Source: Chara braunii
Lineage: Eukaryota > Streptophyta > Charophyceae > Charales > Characeae
Direction of reading: 5' to 3'
DNA: 32,067 nt
Assembly: GCA_003427395.1 (NCBI GenBank)
Contig: BFEA01000144.1
Location: forward strand, 1,984,587-2,016,653
Under the pieces are notes generated by a model that made no database searches, was not told the origin of the DNA, and saw only the letters and a list, made by a program, of their open reading frames with translations. Of this stretch, positions 10,248 to 18,487 are shown in pieces. Positions within the stretch are counted from its first letter, which is position 1; each line of letters opens with the position of its first letter. Both the position numbers and the translations under genes were made by a program.

Positions 10248-10261
10248 ATCCTAGCCAAATT
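10248..10261. repeat. Target-site duplication, right copy
   Basis: ATCCTAGCCAAATT, identical to 10113-10126, directly abuts the 5' end of the U6 copy. Confidence 0.93.
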
Positions 10262-10859
10262 TGAAATTACTAGCCAACTGAACAAGTAAGATTACAAAAA
10301 ATTGCTTCCACGTAGATCAGACAGGCTTTATACCAGGCAAATTCATGTTGGAGTCAATTGGACAATATTATTAGCAATACCCACAAGATACATTAGGGAC
10401 ATGCAGCAATTCTCTTTTTCGATTTCAAAAAAGCATATGACCAGGTTAATTGGGACTTACTTCAGCAATGTATGAAAAAAATATGGGAGTAGAGCCTGAT
10501 TTCAAAAAATGAGTATGCATCCTCCACAATGACGCCCACGAAGCAGTGCAAGTCAACGGCTACATATCTAACATTTACAGAATGAAGAGGTCAGTGAGCA
10601 AGGAGATCCCTTAGCTGCACCGATCTTCCTTTTCATCATGGAGGCTATAGCCACCTTCCTGAGAAAAGACCCGGCTATATAGAGACTCACAAACCTAGTA
10701 GAGGAGTCCAACTGTGTTCATCATATACCCCCCATGATCCTGTTTGGAGACAATCTGACAGTTCTAATTAGAACCTCGAACTCCTCTTTTGAAGCACTTA
10801 CAAGAGCAATGTGTGCCTTCCGATTAGCCTACGAAATGTGAATTAAGTTCAATTAACTA

Positions 10860-12234
10860 GAAAAGAATTGTTGGTCGGTGGCTCACAGATGGTAATGTAG
10901 CCTTCCTGGATACCACTCCCAAAGGAAGAATTCCGTGGATCCGAAGGACCCAGCAAAGAGCCCTGAGAATACGGACGACAGACCAAGGAGCAGCCACAGA
11001 AATGGTTCCCAACCTACTGGCCAAGCTGGCCGACAAACCGGGAGCCTCATGCAAAGTGCATGCCTCCTTGTATGGGCAAGGCTTAGCACTGAACTCCTCC
11101 ATCTTTGCGATGATGTGGTACTATGTGAGCAGCATTTTGGGTTCCAGAGCACCAATCACTTGTGGACAAGAGACACTTCCCAACAGCACTTCATATCCAA
11201 GGTAGTATAGAGATACGTTACTAGGAAGAAAAGCCAAGGGGGCTTATGAATTCTTGACCCTCCTACCCAGATTAAAGCTCTCCAAACCAAATGGATTCTA
11301 AAGCTTATCCCCAGGCTAAACCTCCCTAGCGACCATTGGCCCCGGAGGGCCTAAAGCAACTGCCAACATATAAGACACCGAGCAATATGAAAGGCACCTT
11401 TTGGGTGATGAGCAAGTCGTGGTCTATAAGAGGAAGGGCAGAAGGATCCACAAAAGCAAGGAGTGATTCCATAATAGCCTTGTGGAAGGGGCTCTTGAAG
11501 GCTTGGAGGGAGATCTTCCCAGCCAAAGTGAGGATACCACAAAACACAGAAGAAATACTCGGGCAGCCCCTCTTCTGCAACTCCTGGCAACCCAATGGCG
11601 CTTACCACAAAGGACACAAGATGGGGAGCGTGGGCCAAAAACGGAGTCTGGAAAATCAAAAATATATCGGACAACGACAATGGAGAATGCAAAAATGAAA
11701 ACAACTCATAGATGAACTCAAAGGCTGTCATCATCTGGCCAAAAACTTACAGGAAATAATCTCAACCATTCCTCATTACCGGATGCCAATTCTAAAGGTA
11801 GACATATGTTGGGAAACGGGCCATATTGACACACCCACACTTCCTGGAGTACGCACCCGCACCTAAGGTCGAAAACAGGAAAAAGAGAATTGGATTACTT
11901 TTACCATGCACAAAATAGAAGAACAGGGAATGGAGTGTAGCAAGGTTAGTAACAATCTAGAAGCACAAGGAACGCTAGAGAAGACAGGCTCAAAATGATA
12001 AAAGCAATGGAAAATGAGGATCTGACAGTTTTTCCACCTCTCACTGCACTAGTAAACTTGGAAGTGGACCCAGCGGAGTGGGCCTGGAATGCAAAACACA
12101 AAGCTTCAGGAACCAACAAAGAACACAACCTATTACACTACACAACGCATATAGGCTACAGACTGAGACGAAGATGAACAGGACCAGACCATCTAATAGC
12201 AGAGCCCCAGTGGAAGCACTTGGACGTAGAGTGT
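10860..12234 (+). pseudogene. LINE B region C-terminal to the RT
   Basis: A decayed coding region with pieces in different frames: RIPWIRRTQQRALRI (10929 on), NLLAKLADKPGAS (11008 on), EEILGQPLFCN (about 11550-11582), DTRWG-W (about 11613), ELKGCHHLAKNLQEI (about 11717-11760) and NLEVDPAEWAWNAKHKASGT (12056 on). These match LINE A in order and content. The frame continues across the retroposon insertion when one copy of GAAATC is discounted. Confidence 0.7.
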
Positions 12235-12307
12235 GAAATCTTTTTTTTTTTTTTTTCCCATTAAAAGGTCCGGGTTGTTGTGGAGGCTGTCTACTAGGCA
12301 TATGACA

Positions 12308-12385
12308 GGCCTGCCAGCACCTGACCATTTTATCATCCCAATGTATGGCCTTCCAGCACCTGACCATTTGATCATCCCGATGTAT
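12308..12385. repeat. 39-bp tandem repeat, two copies
   Basis: GGCCTGCCAGCACCTGACC to ATGTAT (12308-12346) is followed directly by a copy with three or four differences (12347-12385). It lies near the A-tail end of the tRNA-headed retroposon. Confidence 0.9.
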
Positions 12386-12756
12386 TGCCTAACCGGTCCC
12401 ATATGAGACACCCTCCCATCCTTACTCATCATCAGGATCCCCGGCGCATCCCTACTCCCAAGGTCTTACCTGAGTATACCCCGGATCATCACTCATTCTA
12501 GTGATCTTTTTGACCGGACAGCGGTTATAGGCAGCAGGACTAAGCAGGTTCTCACCTCCCTCCCCAGCCCTGATTGAAGCACTATCGAACGAGCCACGTC
12601 GTGCCGGGCACTTCTAGCGCCAGGGGTAAGCATGCCACTACGAGTCCCATAGGCAAACCCTAGTTTTTCCTGGTTTTTTAGAGAGAACCTAGCCTTATCA
12701 TCATCAGATCCCTCTGGTTATTCTTTGAATTCTGTTATTCGAACCTAGAGTATCTC

Positions 12757-12920
12757 CAGTTTCCATCCTCAGTAAGCTTATGGCCACCATCCGCTCCCCA
12801 TACCTCTATCATCAACTGGATGTCTAGGCATTGCATTAGCATCCCCCAGAGTTACTACAGCTTCCGTCCTCAGGGGGTTACGGCCACCATCCGCTCCCCC
12901 AACCTCTATCATCAACTGGA
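12757..12920. repeat. About 64-bp repeat at 100-bp spacing
   Basis: Copies at 12757-12820 and 12857-12920 share TTCCRTCCTCAG, GGCCACCATCCGCTCCCC and ACCTCTATCATCAACTGGA. They lie in the body of the tRNA-headed retroposon. Confidence 0.85.
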
Positions 12921-13199
12921 GGTACACTGGGCTATTCTAATCTGAGAGTATTCTCCATGCAGGTAAGAGACCAACCTTCATCTCCCTATCCTAGCTCTAC
13001 TTCAACCCAGAGGACCCCTAAGACATCCACTACCTCAGGGCCCCAACCCTCCAGTAGGGATAGTGTCCAACCATGGAGTCCCCGATCAATCCCACCTAGA
13101 ACCCATGCCCCCCCAAAGCTGAGCCCTAAGGTAACCAATACAGCATGATCAACTGCCCACAACCCTAGTCTGCATCCCCACAATGTTTATTCGTGAACT

Positions 13200-13278
13200 C
13201 ATTTTTTCGGTATCAAACATCGAACCCCAAACCTCATACTTAACAGTGACCAGTGTTAACCAACTGAGCTACATTCTC
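13200..13278 (-). other. Internal degenerate tRNA-like module
   Basis: The minus strand reads AATGTAGCTCAGTTGGTTAA (a good A box) and, about 40 bases on, GGGTTCGATGTTTGA (B-box-like GGTTCGANNCC). D- and T-stem pairing is poor. It is probably the tRNA-derived head of an older SINE embedded in the larger retroposon, or a second head of the same element. Not a functional tRNA. Confidence 0.6.
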
Positions 13279-13519
13279 GAATGGTCTGAATGTGTGCTAC
13301 GCTGAGCTCAAGAAAGGGACAAGTGTGCAAGCATCCAGACAACCCCATGGACCAAGTGTGCAAGCAAACCAATCAGAGTCTAGACCCAACATACAACACC
13401 ATGGGCGATCCCTTGGGTGGTGCGCAGGCAGTGTCTGTAATAGCTTACCTGTGTCAGCCCAAGGGGATATGCACGCGACCGTGTGTTATGGAAGCACCCG
13501 CCAGTGTCTCTTCACAGAG

Positions 13520-13597
13520 GTGCGGAGTTTTGAACCCGCAACCTCAGACGACAATACGCATTGACAACCGATGCCCTAACCACTGAGCCACAGACCA
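13520..13597 (-). other. tRNA-like head at the retroposon 5' end
   Basis: The minus strand reads TGTGGCTCAGTGGTTAGGGC (A box; a D stem GCTC/GGGC can pair). The T arm is TGCGGGTTCAAAACTCCGCA, in which TGCGG pairs with CCGCA around TTCAAAA, a B box. The anticodon region (CGGTTGTCAATGC) pairs weakly and could present GTC. The position at the very 5' end of a poly-A-tailed insertion is that of a SINE head and internal Pol III promoter. Confidence 0.72.
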
Positions 13598-13604
13598 CTT
13601 GCCA

Positions 13605-13800
13605 GAAATCCTTAAACAAATACCCTGGAACCAAATAGCAACAATCTATCCACCTAAATTCAGAAGTTTACAGTGGCTTATCCTATATCTAGCAGTCCCC
13701 CAAATCAAGGGCTAAATGTCAAATGAAGAATGGAAGATAGAAGTTTACTTAAGGAAATTTGCGCCAACTGCACAGAGAGACAAATGTTATGATCCTGGCC
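13605..13800 (+). pseudogene. LINE B C-terminal fragment right of the retroposon
   Basis: Continues LINE B: QIPWNQIATIYPPKFRSLQW, then LAVPQIKG, a stop, and KCYDPG. The RS.QWL block also occurs in LINE A at about 7905-7925, just before its zinc knuckle. Here the sequence decays after the first Cys, so the knuckle is lost. Confidence 0.65.
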
Positions 13801-13810
13801 AATTTTGAAG

Positions 13811-14083
13811 TACACATTCATCAGAAATTACAATGCCATCCAATTGCAAAAAGAAATGAATGAACTTGAGAGGAGAGAGAGGGTAAGAAGAAGAAGAAGA
13901 TGATGTACACCAGCATAGACCAATGATAATGCTCTTCTTCTTCGCCAACCACTCTCCTCCTCCTTATCTTCTCCCCTCTTATTCAAACAATAATAATAAT
14001 AATAACAATGTTGAATGGCTGATCCAAAATCAATGTTTGAGTCCCTCTTCTACTGCATGTATCACATGAGGTCCACCATAGCC
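13811..14083. other. No recognisable gene
   Basis: AT-rich sequence with an AAGAAG tract (about 13889-13904) and (AAT)n at 13990-14003. No feature was recognised. Confidence 0.5.
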
Positions 14084-14344
14084 ATGGCCACCCTTCCTCC
14101 TCCTTCGTCCAAGGCCGAGGCTATGGCGGACTACTAGGGCCTCGCCCTGATGTCCAAAGGACAACACAAAGCAGCTATGACTGCTCTAGCTCAGGCCGCC
14201 ATGCCTGACTCTGCCTTAAAGCTTCTTGGTGTAGCTCTGCCCCAGCTGGGGCCTTCTTGCTGCAGTGTCCACCAAGGTGACAAAGATGGCAACCACGTCG
14301 GCTCACTCCGTGAACAGCGGGTCGCGTGTGAGATGGTGGCGTGA
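14084..14344 (+). pseudogene. Unrecognised small ORF with an in-frame TAG
   Basis: From ATG at 14084 the frame starts MATLPPPSSKAEAMADY, meets TAG at 14135-14137, and continues in the same frame with ATG at 14150. That part is 64 residues, contains SKGQHKAAMTALAQAAMPDS and ALKLLGVALPQLG, and stops at 14342-14344. The composition (Ala-rich, amphipathic) and higher GC than the flanks suggest a former exon, but I do not recognise the family. Telomere-like repeats follow. It could be a gene fragment carried by a transposon, or chance. Confidence 0.3.
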
Positions 14345-14421
14345 ATCCGCTCGAAGGGAGAGGAGCCGTTCGGGTCCAGGGTGCCCGACGGAAGGAAGCG
14401 GGAGAGGAGGGGGGTTAGGAG

Positions 14422-14487
14422 AACCCTAAACCCTAGAAAAACCCTAAGAAAACCCTAACCGGGGTTTAAGTGGTTAGGGTAGGGTAG
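14422..14487. repeat. Degenerate telomere-like repeats, head to head
   Basis: ACCCTAAACCCTAG, ACCCTAAG and ACCCTAACC (14423-14460) are followed by GGTTTAAG and GGTTAGGGTAGGGT (about 14463-14486) in the opposite orientation. CCCTAAA is the plant telomere unit. AAACCCTAA is also the telo-box of plant promoters, so this need not be telomeric. Confidence 0.5.
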
Positions 14488-14664
14488 CGGCGACCTAATC
14501 AAGAAAAGAAGATAGTAACCATGGAGGGGAGGGGGGAGAAAATAAAATAAACAGTGAAATTTCAAGATAAAAATAAAAGAAAATAAATAATAAAAATAAT
14601 TAAAGAAATAAATAAACAAATATGAAGAGATAAGTAATATTTATTTTTTTGGAATTTTCGGCAG

Positions 14665-15814
14665 TGAAAGGCCTAACATGATACAGACCCCAAATTCGGA
14701 TCTCAGGGTCAGATGCCCAGGCCAAGAAAAGGCCGAGTTCGTCAAACTCAGAAAAGTCACAATCAGGTACCTTCGAAATCTGGTCCAACAGGCACCCAGC
14801 AAACAGTCACATCTCAGGGACAAGAGTCACGTCTCATAATAAAAACCTTTTCAAAAGACTCACACCCCACGAGTGAAAAGGCAGATTCACAAGTAGGAGT
14901 CATGTCTCAAAGGCAAGAGTCACGTTTCCTAATGAAAAGTCACATTGAAGAGTCACATCCCTCGAGTAAAGGCAGTATCGCAGGCAAAAATCGTGACCCA
15001 CAGGCAGGAGTCACTATCCACAGTCAAAAGTCATGTTCACAAGTGAAAAGTCACGACTCAAAGGCCCAAGCAGCAGCAGTCCAATGGAAATTCGGGAAGG
15101 TTCCAGGCCTTGACATTCAGAAGCAGACAGGCCGACGGGATGTGGTACCGGAACCAGTCAGGACCCAGGAAACAGAGGCTGGCACGAGTTGGAGTGCAAA
15201 CCAAGACTACAAAAGGACTGGCCAGCCGCACATTCGGGCAGATTGCTCATTCACAAAGAGTGTGGAAGTGCTGGCGCACTTGTGCGCTAATGTGAGGGGC
15301 AGAGCGTTGAAGTCAGAGTGTTGCGCAAAGAGAGAGAGAGTGAGAGGAAGATATCGCTGGCAGAGGGAAGGCAACCATAGTTGCGCCAGTGCAGGGTGTT
15401 AGTGTAAGCATCTAGTAGTAGTCTTTAGAGAGTTAGTAGGGTAGACAGTGGGTGTATTCAGAGTACATTCTTGAGTAGTAGTAAGTGTGTGTGCATGCAT
15501 GTAGTGAGAGAAGACTCGGCAAGGACATAGCTAGAGAGAAGACCAATAAGGAGAAAAGACACAAGAGGGAGAAGAGCAGTGGGAGAAGAGAATCTTACCT
15601 GAGAGTTTATGCTGGATATTGGTTATCTTTGACAAGTGCTAGTGAGCGCTGGTGACTTGGAACTCTTATTGCTCATGTGTAACTCNTTGGAAATTTTTAG
15701 CTGCGTTACCTGGGCTTCATCTCTCTGGTCCTAGTGTGAATTTCGTGTGAACTCATACATGCTTGTGGTGTGAATATGTGCACTCACCGGTGTTGAAATG
15801 GGAGGTTCATTGCA
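14665..15814 (+). repeat. 5' LTR (about 1150 bp)
   Basis: Starts TGAAAGGCCTAACATG and ends GGTTCATTGCA, three bases before the primer-binding site. The first 400 bases hold many AGTCAC/AGTCAT motifs. An open frame of 229 codons from 14713 is not conserved as an ORF in the 3' LTR and is treated as chance. An unresolved base is at 15686. Confidence 0.92.
14750..15065. promoter_or_regulatory. Array of GAGTCAC/AAGTCAC motifs in U3
   Basis: About eleven copies of AGTCA followed mostly by C or T, plus some GACTCA. Examples are ACAGTCACATCTC, AAGAGTCACGTCTC, AAAAGTCACATTG, AGGAGTCACTATCC and AAAAGTCACGACTC. Spacing is irregular at 15-40 bases. GAGTCA is the complement of TGACTC, the core bound by GCN4/AP-1-type bZIP proteins. 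The 3' LTR keeps most copies. An enhancer role is inferred. Confidence 0.5.
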
Positions 15815-15817
15815 ATC

Positions 15818-15830
15818 TGGTATCGGAGCA
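15818..15830 (+). promoter_or_regulatory. Primer-binding site, initiator tRNA-Met type
   Basis: TGGTATCGGAGCA matches the plant initiator-tRNA-Met site TGGTATCAGAGC except for one G at the eighth base. It lies three bases after the LTR end. Confidence 0.88.
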
Positions 15831-16337
15831 GTTACTCGCTGCACCCACTGGTTATCGCTGGCAGTGATTACGGCCGGCGAGAGGGGAAATGAGAAAGAAA
15901 GTTGAGTGGGGAGAAGATTGACAAAGGGGGAAAGAAGAAGGCCGAAGAAGAAGTGGCTTGAATACGTACCTGTTGCTGAGGCGTTGGAGCGTTAGAGCGT
16001 TGGAGCGGCTGAGGAGCTTCATCAACGGAACGTTCATTGGAGTGAAGTGCATTCCCCCACTAAACTTGTATTGCATGCTGATTTATCTTGGTGTTTGGTT
16101 CCTTCCCAACCCTGGTGACGCTGTTGTTGGGCTGGTCTAAGTCGTCACATAATCAATCTGCATTTAGTCTAGAACCAGTCCGCGCATTCAAAAAAAAAGA
16201 AAAAAGGTATATATACGTATATAATTTTGGGAAGGTATTCAGCAATCACTCGTGAGTTAGTAACTAGTAATTAGTAGCGGGGGATTAGATCTAAGTGGTG
16301 AGGGGGTGGAGGCCGCTTACCTGTGCTTCTAATCACC
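15831..16337 (+). other. Leader between primer-binding site and gag
   Basis: About 507 bases with purine-rich patches (for example GAAGAAGAAG near 15925-15950) and an A run at 16191-16205. No ORF with recognisable similarity. It probably holds packaging and dimerisation signals, but none is identifiable. Confidence 0.6.
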
Positions 16338-18487
16338 ATGGATGACTACCCCATGTTCTCACTTTTGGCCCTGTCTGTGCTCTGGGGGGCCCTTCTTCGT
16401 CTCATCTTCCCTCTTGGCTTCCAACGGAAATTTTGTTCACATGCAGTGTTAAGGCCTGGAAAGTCTACACAGGGGAGTATAGTTGAGGAGCAGGCCGAGA
16501 TAGACCGTCGCCTGGCTGAGAAGAAAAAAGAAAAGGAAGAGAGGAAAAGAAAGAAGGAGGAGGAAGTGAAGAAAAAATTGTTAGAAGAGAAAAAGAAAAT
16601 GGAGAAGGAGATGAAAGAGAAAGAGAGAAAGATGATGGAAGAGTTGAAAGAAGAAGAAGGGAAAAAAAAAAAAAAAGATGTGGGAGACAGGCTGGAAAGG
16701 AGGACCCAGCCGCAGGAAGAAAGGGTGAAAGCAATCAAGCCGGGGAAATCAGATTGCTACAGTTGGAGGCGATGGATTGGATGGGACAATTTGGGTATCG
16801 GACGGAGATGCTGGAAGAGACTGAGGAGGAGAAAAATGCATTTGTAATTAAGATGGCGGCGGCAGCAGACCAAGAGGAGAGAGACTTGCTGATAGAAGAG
16901 AAGAGGGTTGAACTTAACAACAAGTTAGTGGCTGCAAAAAGACAAGAGTATAATGACAAAAAGAGGATGGAGGAGGGGGAGAGGTTGCAAACCCTGTTGA
17001 AAGGACAGAAGGGAAAGCAAGTGGCCACAGACGAACGGTTAACTCTCTTGACTGACACCCTCCTTCAAACTAACGAACAACTCGCTGCCCTTCATCGATC
17101 CGTCAGTAAACTAGAGTTCCATCAGGGAGAATTCGAGGGAACCTGGAATAACTTTCTGCGCACAGCCTCCCACCAAGTAGATGACTGAATATGTAGATAT
17201 CTAAAGCAATTAGATGACGCCCTTACAAAAAAGATCACTGGCCCTGCCATAGCAAGAAAGTTGAAGATTGGAGGGGGGGGAGGAGATGGAGGTGTCGATG
17301 GTGATGATGGTGACAGAAAGGGAAAGGGTGTCAAGAACTTGAAGGAGAAAAACGGAGAAGAGGAGGAGTCCAGGCAAAAGATGAAGGTGAAGTTGCCTTG
17401 GACATATACAGGGAAAAAGGAAGAAAGCATCTTCCACTGGGAGGCGGCTATGGGGACATACCTATATGCACAAAAGATTTTGTACTGGGACCAGGTGTTA
17501 ATGGCAAGCTTGTGCATGGCAGGGGACGCAATGAGTTTCGCAATCTCTTTGATGAAAGAGGCTGGTTGCGCAACCATGGTTGAGTTTTCTCAACAGATGC
17601 GGATCGAGGATTTCTTGAAAGCTCTTAGAGAAAGGTTCGAAGATAAGAACCTGGCCCGTAGGACTGAGTCTCTGATCCTTAACATTAGTGACCGAAAATG
17701 GAAGAGTGCGTCAGCCCTTAAAACCACAATGGATGAACTGCTGCAATGCCCGGATCACGGATTGACACCAGCACAGATCCTAAATAACTTTGTTAGAGAA
17801 CTCCCAGACCCTCTAAAAACACAACTTTATCCCCGTACTAAGGAAGAAGGAATGACATACAAGAAGTTTAGCAAGATTGTTGTAGATCATGCTGGTTTCC
17901 TACAAGAGGCACAATATTGCCATTATTGGAAAGATCTGTTGGCCGGCAAGAAATGGAAAGATCGGACGATCTCAGGGAATATAGCAGGTAAAGATAACCT
18001 ATTGGTCACCTTCGAGGAAGGAGGTGTCGAGTCCCTTACTTATGACCAAATAGATTATGGATTAGAAGAAGATAGCAATGGTCACTTAGCCTAGGGAGGG
18101 GACTATGCGGCTGTTGCAGCCCACGGGGGAGGGCGACAAGGAGGAAGAGGTCGTGGTAGAGGAAGAGGAGGTCGTGGTCGTGATGGAGAAAGAGGAACTG
18201 CCGCCCAGAGGGGTAGTGGCGAAGGAAGCTACTATGTGGGAGTTATGGGCAATGGTCCCTTGCAAGGTGAAAGAGGTTCCTACTCCACAAGGGGAAGAGG
18301 TAGAGGTAGACGGCCACACCCAGAACACTCAGGTATAGTTGAAGGCAAACCTTGGTTGGAAATGGGTATACACGAAAAAGTATGGGAAGAGCGTCGTAAG
18401 GCCGGTCAATGTTTCAAATGTGGTGACCCCGACCACATTGTTCCCTTTTGTCCTGAATATAGGTACACAAAAGGGAACGGCCAATAG
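16338..18487 (+). pseudogene. gag of the plus-strand Ty3/gypsy element
   Basis: The structural protein that would form the particle and bind RNA. ATG at 16338 gives MDDYPMFSLLALSVL, a hydrophobic N-terminus to about residue 27. A Lys/Glu coiled coil follows (about 16485-16660), then a second helical region (16754-17185), a Gly/Asp linker (about 17267-17320), capsid-like sequence (about 17395-17960), an Arg-Gly-rich stretch (18095-18330) and a zinc knuckle CFKCGDPDHIVPFC (C-x2-C-x4-H-x4-C, about 18410-18451). Lesions: a frame change at the A15 run (16662-16676), TGA at 17186-17188 and TAG at 18092-18094. Otherwise the frame is open to TAG at 18485-18487. The left gag at 588-2152 shows the same architecture. 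Confidence 0.9.

Larger units (their letters stand above)
9591..10840 (+). pseudogene. LINE B reverse transcriptase
   Basis: Recognisable RT landmarks, in several frames: EPISETEIQDALGSVKSGKT (about 9843-9902), [17 protein letters not shown] (about 10074-10124), DQTGFIPGK (10316-10342), and the motif-A block LFFDFKKAYDQVNWDLL (about 10412-10462) with its Asp present. Motif C appears as FGDN at 10743-10754, where LINEs normally have F/YADD, so the second catalytic Asp is replaced by Asn. At least four frame breaks are needed. A U6-derived insertion lies between the RPI/YKI block and QTGF. Not functional as read. Confidence 0.83.
12241..13604 (-). mobile_element. 1.36-kb tRNA-headed nonautonomous retroposon (large SINE-like)
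   Basis: On the minus strand it begins TGGCAAGTGGTCTGTGGCTC, carries a tRNA-like head with A and B boxes, and ends in a 16-base A run (T at 12241-12256). GAAATC occurs on both sides (12235-12240 and 13605-13610). Discounting the insert and one GAAATC rejoins LINE B in one open frame, which fixes both ends. The body contains a second tRNA-like module and two tandem duplications but no convincing ORF. At 1364 bp it is much longer than usual SINEs (about 100-500 bp). It may be a composite of two SINEs. Mobilisation by LINE proteins is inferred from the A tail and target duplication. Confidence 0.75.
8485..13810 (+). mobile_element. LINE B: non-LTR retrotransposon copy, split by later insertions
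   Basis: In order: the C-terminal half of an AP-endonuclease domain, a linker, reverse transcriptase, a C-terminal domain and the start of a zinc-knuckle region. All lie on the plus strand and are interrupted by stops. It is head-to-tail behind LINE A. Two younger insertions break it: a retroposed U6 copy (10131-10247) and a tRNA-headed retroposon (12241-13604). The 5' end is truncated within the endonuclease. Similarity fades near 13800 after KCYDPG, before a full zinc knuckle. No poly-A tail of its own was recognised. Confidence 0.8.

Noticed and set aside
12430-12480. U1-like TTACCTGAGTAT string
   Set aside because: Only the short 5'-splice-site-complement resemblance; the rest does not match U1.
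13200-13597. Functional tRNA genes
   Set aside because: A and B boxes are present but stems do not fold properly, and the location at a retroposon head explains them better.
14713-15402. 229-codon plus-strand ORF with repeated Ser/His-rich sequence
   Set aside because: It lies entirely inside the 5' LTR. The 3' LTR copy keeps only a part of it open, and the repeats come from the AGTCAC array.
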